The position numbers and the translations under genes were made by a program. The notes beneath the pieces are model-generated. The model was not told the DNA's origin and searched no databases. It worked only from the letters and a program-made list of their open reading frames with translations. This document shows positions 59,693-64,000 of a stretch of DNA of 64,000 nucleotides, one piece after another (within the stretch, counting starts at the first letter, position 1; every line of letters begins with the position of its first letter). The DNA is from Micromonospora inositola (lineage in GTDB: Bacteria > Actinomycetota > Actinomycetes > Mycobacteriales > Micromonosporaceae): positions 4,986,001-5,050,000 of the forward strand of contig NZ_LT607754.1 in assembly GCF_900090285.1 (NCBI RefSeq), written 5' to 3'.

Positions 59693-60817
59693 GTGTCCAT
59701 CCCCCGTGCCGCACAGGCCGACCCACGCGCCCTCACCGCGGCGCAGACCGCCGCCCTGCGGCATGTCCGGCAGGTCGCCCTGCGGGACCGGCCGACCGCG
59801 CTCGCCGTCATCGCCCGGCACCTGGCCGGTTCCGGCGCCGCGTACCGGCCGGAGGACGTGACCGCCGCGATCGCCGCGCACGGCCGGCTGACGCTCAACT
59901 TCCACCCGGACCGCCTGCTGCGCGACGGCCGCACGGTGGCGACCGCCCTCGACGAGGAGGACGTCTACCGCAGCCAGTTCGAGACGGGCATCTCCAACGG
60001 CGGCCTGACCGCCTTTCCTGGCGGGGACCGGGACCGCTGGGAGGAGACCCTGTTCGGCGGCGCCTACCAGAGCGGCGACGTACTTCCCGCCGACCGCCCC
60101 AAGTACGGCGGCCTGAACCTGCTGGATCACCCGGATGGCGCCTGCCCCCGGTTCGGCTCCTGCCACCTGCGGCTGCGTCCCGAGGTCCTCGGCCGGGCCA
60201 CCCTCTGCTTCGGGGACAGCCACCTCGGCCCGAAGGACCTGGGCACCGTCGACGTGGTCGAGCCGGTGCTCGCGGCGCTGCTGGAGGCCACCGCCGGGAC
60301 CGGCGTCAGCCTCGGCGTGGCGGGCATGGACACGGCCGCACTGCTCCGTACCCTGGTGCGGCGCCGGGAGCGGGAGTCGGCGCGGCCCGGCGCCCCGGGG
60401 CGGGCGCTCGACGACTACGTCGAGGCGCAGATCCACGGCGAGCTGAGCCTGGCGAGGGACGTGGAGGCGCTGGTGGCCGACCCGTCGTTCCGGGACACCG
60501 ACGCAGGACGGACGCTGGCCGGCATCGCCCGGCGGCACGGATTCCCGCTGCTCTGGCACACCGGCTTCGAGCTGCCGGTGGACGGGATCGACCCGGACTT
60601 CCGCGGACCGGCCATCCCACCGCTGGCTGCCCGCGTGCACGCGGAGTTCGCCCAGCCCGGGGAGCCGGTGCACGCCGCCCTGATCGGGCGGGCGGCCGCG
60701 TCGGTGGTCGCGGAGCCCAGGCGCTGGGCGGACCGCGGTCCGACGGAGGTCACCCTTCAGCACCTCAAGCAGCTCTGGCACGTCCTGGTCCGGTTCGGTA
60801 CGCCCGCCAGCCGCTGA
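59693..60817 (+). CDS. DUF3626 domain protein
   Basis: A 374-residue protein matching DUF3626: LTLNFHPDRLL, EEDVYRSQFETGISNGGLTAFPGGDRDRWEE, FGGAYQS, RPKYGGLNLLDHPDGACPRFGSCHLRL, FCFGDSHLGP-like TLCFGDSHLGPKD, VEAQIHGELSLARDVEALVADPSF. The Gly/Arg/Asp-rich conserved core resembles ADP-ribosyltransferase-like folds, but no activity is established and I do not assign one. GTG start 59693. No adjacent toxin or antitoxin partner. Confidence 0.85.
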   Translation: MSIPRAAQADPRALTAAQTAALRHVRQVALRDRPTALAVIARHLAGSGAAYRPEDVTAAIAAHGRLTLNFHPDRLLRDGRTVATALDEEDVYRSQFETGISNGGLTAFPGGDRDRWEETLFGGAYQSGDVLPADRPKYGGLNLLDHPDGACPRFGSCHLRLRPEVLGRATLCFGDSHLGPKDLGTVDVVEPVLAALLEATAGTGVSLGVAGMDTAALLRTLVRRRERESARPGAPGRALDDYVEAQIHGELSLARDVEALVADPSFRDTDAGRTLAGIARRHGFPLLWHTGFELPVDGIDPDFRGPAIPPLAARVHAEFAQPGEPVHAALIGRAAASVVAEPRRWADRGPTEVTLQHLKQLWHVLVRFGTPASR

Positions 60818-61090
60818 CCGACTCCCGGAACTTCCCCGCTCGTGGCCGCCTGGCCGGTCTGTCCCCGGATGGGTGCTTCACGCCCGCCAGGGTCGCCTCC
60901 GGCCGGCTCGTCCGATACCCCTCGTGACCTGGGCCGCGGCTGCTGCGGCCCTCAGCATTTCCGGAATGACCGACACGCGTAGCTGGTTGTGTCCCCCGTA
61001 GCGCCGGACCGCAAACCCGGTACCGGCCGGTAGTTCCCCCGAGGGGCGCTCACCCCGGAGCGCGTCGTAACGATCGAAAGGGCAACCATC

Positions 61091-61876
61091 GTGAAGCAGC
61101 ACTTCACCCGATGGCTCCCCGCCATCGCCAAGACCAAGCAGGACTTCTCTCGACGGCTTCCCGCCATCGTGGAGACAACGCAAAGCAAGATCGCGAAGAT
61201 TCCGCAGAGCAAGGCCGCGCTGAGCATCGCGGGCGTCGGCGCGATCGGCGCCCTGGCGTTCGGCCCCTCCGCCATCGCCGCGCCGGTGACCAGCGGACCC
61301 CATGCGGGCGCAGTCGCTGCCATCGACCTGGCAACCGGCAAGAAGACCGACCTGGCAACCGGCAAGAAGACCGAAACCGTCGAGTCCGGGCTGACCACCG
61401 GCGCCGACAAGGTGAACCAGCCGGCCGCCGAGAAGCCGAGCCGGGACAAGCTCATCCCGCACGGGGTGGAGGGCGCCCAGTCGCGCATCCCGCTCGACGA
61501 CGCGCAGCTCGACAACGCCAAGGCCATCGTGAAGGCGGCCAAGGAAACCGGCGTGGGCGAGCGGGGCGCCGTCATCGGCGTGGCCACCTCGCTGCAGGAG
61601 TCGAAGCTGTACAACCTGGGTCACCTCGGTGACGCCAACGACCACGACTCGCTGGGCCTGTTCCAGCAGCGTCCGTCGTCCGGTTGGGGCCTGCCGGAGC
61701 AGGTCACCGACCCCGACTACTCCGCCAAGGCGTTCTACAACGCGCTGAAGAACGTGGGTGGGTGGCAGCAGCTGCCGCTGACCGCGGCGGCGCAGACCGT
61801 CCAGGTCTCCGCCTTCCCGTACGCCTACGCGCAGTGGGAGGAGCAGGCGGCGGACATCGTCCAGCAGCTCTGGTGA
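61091..61876 (+). CDS. secreted lysozyme-fold (transglycosylase-like) protein A
   Basis: A 261-residue exported protein. A long basic N-terminus with a hydrophobic segment at about residues 45-65 (AALSIAGVGAIGALAFGPS...AIAAP) serves as the signal. A linker contains a duplicated octapeptide DLATGKKT. The C-terminal 150 residues form a domain with a predicted catalytic Glu (VATSLQESKLYNLGHL), GDANDHDSLGLFQQRPSSGWG and TVQVSAFPYAYAQWEEQAADI, resembling peptidoglycan lytic/lysozyme-like folds. A paralogue follows downstream. GTG start 61091 has AAAGGGCAACC upstream. Likely cell-wall active. Confidence 0.78.
   Translation: MKQHFTRWLPAIAKTKQDFSRRLPAIVETTQSKIAKIPQSKAALSIAGVGAIGALAFGPSAIAAPVTSGPHAGAVAAIDLATGKKTDLATGKKTETVESGLTTGADKVNQPAAEKPSRDKLIPHGVEGAQSRIPLDDAQLDNAKAIVKAAKETGVGERGAVIGVATSLQESKLYNLGHLGDANDHDSLGLFQQRPSSGWGLPEQVTDPDYSAKAFYNALKNVGGWQQLPLTAAAQTVQVSAFPYAYAQWEEQAADIVQQLW
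61325..61372 (+). repeat. 24-bp exact tandem duplication in the linker
   Basis: GACCTGGCAACCGGCAAGAAGACC occurs twice in direct succession (61325-61348 and 61349-61372), in frame, giving DLATGKKT twice. It changes only linker length. Confidence 0.9.
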
Positions 61877-61891
61877 GCTGAGCTTTTCCGT

Positions 61892-61930
61892 GACCGGCCG
61901 GTCCCTGTCTCATGGGGGCCGGCCGGTTCC
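61892..61930 (+). terminator. hairpin after lysozyme-fold gene A
   Basis: An imperfect stem of about 14 bp (GACCGGCCGGTCCC / GGGGGCCGGCCGGTTC) around a short loop begins 16 nt after the stop codon; a T-containing run follows (GTGTCTTCC). Confidence 0.6.
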
Positions 61931-62505
61931 GTGTCTTCCGGGTTCGTTGTTGCGTGGGGTGTGGCCGCCGTGCCCGGCTCCGGGCGGTCAGGCTTGATCC
62001 TTGCGCCGGTCACGGTGGGCCACACCCCCGTCGTGGGCGGGGTCCGCCCGTCGGCGCCAGGTCGAGCTTCCGCGTGCTGGGTGGGCGCGATCCACATCGC
62101 GTCCCCGGTGTGGCGGTGTCCGATCGGGCGTGGATACCGCCACATCGGGGATCTGGTGCCGGTTGTCCGTTCCGGCCCTGCCCGGGCCGGCCGGTCTGGT
62201 GTCGGATGTCCGTTTCTGGGTGTGACCGGTGGCATCCTGGCGGCGGAATCGTCGGGGCCTCGGGGTCGTTACATCTCCCGTACGACCGAGTACCTGGCCC
62301 GCTCGAGCGGGCCGATGGGACGGGCCCCCGGAATGATGGCGGGCCGGCGGTCGTTACACATGGTCCCGGCGCCGCGAAGAGGCCCCGCCCCGCGGCTGGC
62401 ACCGGGCAGAGACTTTCCCCCCTCAGCTTTTTGAGCGCCTGACGGTGCTTGCGCACGTGCCGGCCCCCACCGGTGTGTGCGCCGACCCCCGAATGGAGCT
62501 TCACC
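61931..62505 (+). other. long leader between the two lysozyme-fold genes
   Basis: No gene in these 575 bases. It contains the palindrome GGCCCGCTCGAGCGGGCC (62296-62313) and two direct GTCGTTACA repeats (62265-62273 and 62350-62358), which may be regulator sites of gene B. I looked for the c-di-AMP (ydaO-type) riboswitch consensus that precedes many actinobacterial wall hydrolases and did not recognise it. A C/T tract (TTTCCCCCCTCAGCTTTTT) at about 62415-62433 could be a weak terminator. Confidence 0.4.
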
Positions 62506-63096
62506 ATGAACACGATCATGCGTAAGAGCGTTCTGGGCATTGCTGGTCTGGCTTTCACCGGTGGCGTGTTCGCCGGTCCGGTCGCCGCGCACGCCGACGC
62601 CACCCCGGTGGCCGGTAAGCCGGTCGCTGTGCAGGCCGACAAGCCGGGCGTGGACAAGGGCAAGCTGATTCCGCATGGTGTGCAGGGCGCCCAGTCGAAG
62701 ATCACCCTGAACGGTGAGCAGACCGGCAACGCCAAGGCGATCATCGCGGCGACGAAGAAGGCGGGTCTGCCGGAGCGGGCCGCGGTCATCTCGATCGCCA
62801 CCAGCCTGCAGGAGTCGAAGCTGGAGAACCTGGGTCACCTGGGTGACGCCAACGACCACGACTCGTTGGGCCTGTTCCAGCAGCGCCCGTCCTCGGGTTG
62901 GGGCACGCCGAAGCAGATCACCGACCCCGAGTACGCGACCCTGGCGTTCGAGAAGGGTCTCAAGCAGGTCGACGGCTGGCAGGACATGCCGCTGACCGAG
63001 GCCGCCCAGACGGTGCAGGTGTCGGCCTACCCGGACGCCTACGCCCAGTGGGAGCAGCAGGCCGCCGACATCGTCGCCCAGCACTGGAACAGCTGA
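62506..63096 (+). CDS. secreted lysozyme-fold (transglycosylase-like) protein B
   Basis: A 196-residue exported protein, signal peptide MRKSVLGIAGLAFTGGVFAG...AHADA. Its domain closely matches protein A over some 150 residues: KLIPHGVQGAQSKI, VISIATSLQESKLENLGHLGDANDHDSLGLFQ, QRPSSGWGTPKQITDPEY, TVQVSAYPDAYAQWEQQAADIV. The Glu in SLQESKL is the likely catalytic residue for peptidoglycan cleavage (inference from lysozyme-like folds). The linker is short and lacks the duplicated peptide of A. ATG 62506 has GGAG upstream; an in-frame GTG lies at 62449 but has no signal-like sequence. Tandem paralogue of A. Confidence 0.8.
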   Translation: MNTIMRKSVLGIAGLAFTGGVFAGPVAAHADATPVAGKPVAVQADKPGVDKGKLIPHGVQGAQSKITLNGEQTGNAKAIIAATKKAGLPERAAVISIATSLQESKLENLGHLGDANDHDSLGLFQQRPSSGWGTPKQITDPEYATLAFEKGLKQVDGWQDMPLTEAAQTVQVSAYPDAYAQWEQQAADIVAQHWNS

Positions 63097-63124
63097 CCGG
63101 CAACTCAAGACTGAACACAACGAC

Positions 63125-63157
63125 AGGGCCCTCTCCCCGCTCGGGGAGGGGGCCCTT
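63125..63157. terminator. strong bidirectional hairpin
   Basis: AGGGCCCTCTCCCC / GGGGAGGGGGCCCTT forms a stem of about 14 bp with one bulged G and a short GCTC loop, between the lysozyme-fold gene and the convergent hydrolase gene. Suited to act on both strands. Confidence 0.75.
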
Positions 63158-63162
63158 CTCGC

Positions 63163-64000
63163 TCACCTCACCTCGGCGGCGCGCGCGGTCAGCCACTCGA
63201 CGACCGGTCGGGTCACCGACGGGTCCACCGGCTCACGGATCTCCTGACGGTACGCGCGCAGCGACGGCTCGCCAGGCTGGCGCCGCAGCACGTGGGTGAC
63301 GTCCGGCAGCAGGCGCGTGTCCACCGGCCCGCCCGCGGTGTCGGCGATGACGGCCAGGTCCGCCGGGTCGGTCTGCAGGTCCTTCGCCCCGGTGACCGCG
63401 AGGATCGGCACGCGGATTCGGGCCAGGTCCGGGCGCGGGTCGTAGGTCAGGAACTCTCGCATCCAGCGGGCGTTGAGGCGCTGCCCGCCGATCCACGCCA
63501 CGTCGCCGCTGGCGGCGAGGATCTTCTCGTGGTTGCGCGTCACCTTGGTCACCAGGTCGGTCCGGGTGAGACGGAGCAGGAGGCGTACCGGGGCGGGGAG
63601 GCTGGGCAGCAGGCGGGCCGCCTGCCAGCGCAGCACCTCGGCCCCGGGGCGGCCGGTCCCGGCGAGCAGGACCAGTCCGGCGACCGGCGTGCCCCATGCG
63701 GCCAGCGCGGTCGCGGTGAGGGCTCCCTCGCTGTGCCCGACGAGGAACAGCTTCCGGGGGGTCGACGTCCGGGTCGTCGCCGAGCGCCGCGAGCGCGGCC
63801 TGCGCGTCGTCGACGTTGTCGTGGAACCCCGCTCGCCGGAACTCGCCGGAGCTGGCGCCGACGCCCCGCCGGTCGTACCGGAGCGTGGCGATGCCTTCGG
63901 CGGCGAGGGCTGCGGCGAGGCCGCGGGAGATGCCCAGCGGGAGGCGGCGGTGGTCGCCGTCGCGGTCCAACGGTCCGGATCCGGGCACGAGCAGGGCGGC
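63163..64000 (-). pseudogene. alpha/beta-hydrolase-fold gene with a homopolymer frameshift, 5' part outside window
   Basis: The minus strand encodes an alpha/beta hydrolase similar to acyl-peptidase/dipeptidyl-type lipases: VPGSGPLDRDG, LAAEGIATLRYDRRGVGASSGEF, then the nucleophile elbow LFLVGHSEGALTATAL (Ser) and catalytic Asp (ILAVTGAKDLQTDP) and His (DVTHVLRR). The first part and the elbow are in different frames, and the switch occurs at a run of six G on the plus strand (63756-63761); five would restore one frame. This could be a true mutation, phase-variable slippage or a sequencing error. The start is beyond the window end. Confidence 0.65.

Noticed and set aside
60818..62505. Searched for a c-di-AMP riboswitch ahead of the two lysozyme-fold genes.
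   Set aside because: The conserved GGGGAA...CCGAACCCGACAGCTAACC-type blocks were not found by eye in either leader.
1..64000. Looked for tRNA and rRNA genes, CRISPR arrays, integrase/att pairs and complete insertion sequences.
   Set aside because: None recognised; regular direct repeats with spacers and CCA-ended cloverleaf-like stretches were not seen in the intergenic regions.

Overview
The window is very GC-rich chromosomal DNA with strongly G/C-biased third codon positions, many GTG starts and many overlapping ATGA/GTGA stop-start junctions. Gene content points to an actinomycete, most likely Micromonosporaceae (Micromonospora-like): a mycothiol-dependent formaldehyde dehydrogenase, an Rv2466c-type thioredoxin-fold protein, a SigF/SigB-type sigma factor, a class F sortase, an EthR/EthA-like pair, two Rv-style VOC proteins and a DUF3618/holin-like membrane set. 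The genus is an inference. I saw no rRNA, tRNA, CRISPR array, complete insertion sequence or prophage.

Layout. 1-11 kb: end of a gluconokinase gene, a YchJ-type SEC-C protein, a lysine/alanine-repeat histone H1-like protein, a decayed coiled-coil gene, secreted LVIVD-repeat and M28 peptidase genes facing away from each other, an Rv2466c-like protein, an SGNH hydrolase, a deacetylase-like lipoprotein, CorA, and a class F sortase beside a membrane-anchored surface protein. 11.6-19.4 kb: a glycolate/glyoxylate module (malate synthase, GlcD, GlcE, GlcF, LctP-family permease) closed by a strong hairpin. 19.5-24.3 kb: a two-component system, small membrane and secreted proteins, a fused ArsR-SRPBCC regulator with a two-palindrome promoter, and a GAF-LuxR regulator divergent from two acyl-CoA synthetase genes (24.4-27.7 kb). 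27.8-30.7 kb: stress-type membrane proteins and a SigF-like sigma factor. 31-42 kb: mixed metabolic genes, RNase HI, a pentapeptide-repeat protein and RtcB with archease. 42-50 kb: ECF sigma factor plus VOC protein, a WYL regulator with a palindromic operator, and an EthR-like repressor facing a Baeyer-Villiger monooxygenase/SDR/hydrolase operon. 50-57 kb: LtrA, a TnpB remnant, CapA, GntR plus MFS, DoxX-like protein, and mycothiol-dependent formaldehyde detoxification. 57-64 kb: a short Rho paralogue with a C-rich leader, a VOC protein, DUF3626, two related secreted lysozyme-fold proteins, and a frameshifted hydrolase running off the end.

Three themes stand out. First, many genes appear to be transcribed as leaderless mRNAs: a TAnnnT hexamer lies 6-8 nt before the start codon of at least nine of them. 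Second, several regulator promoters carry perfect inverted repeats in informative positions (23.1, 45.0 and 46.7 kb). Third, gene decay is frequent: remnants of a TnpB, an SDR, a PPOX protein, an ECF sigma factor, a MEDS-domain protein and a coiled-coil protein lie between intact genes. I found no clearly new multi-gene defence or mobile system. The best candidates for new biology are the short Rho paralogue with its leader, the twin-operator ArsR-SRPBCC promoter, the paired secreted lysozyme-fold proteins and the sortase F/non-LPXTG surface-protein pair.
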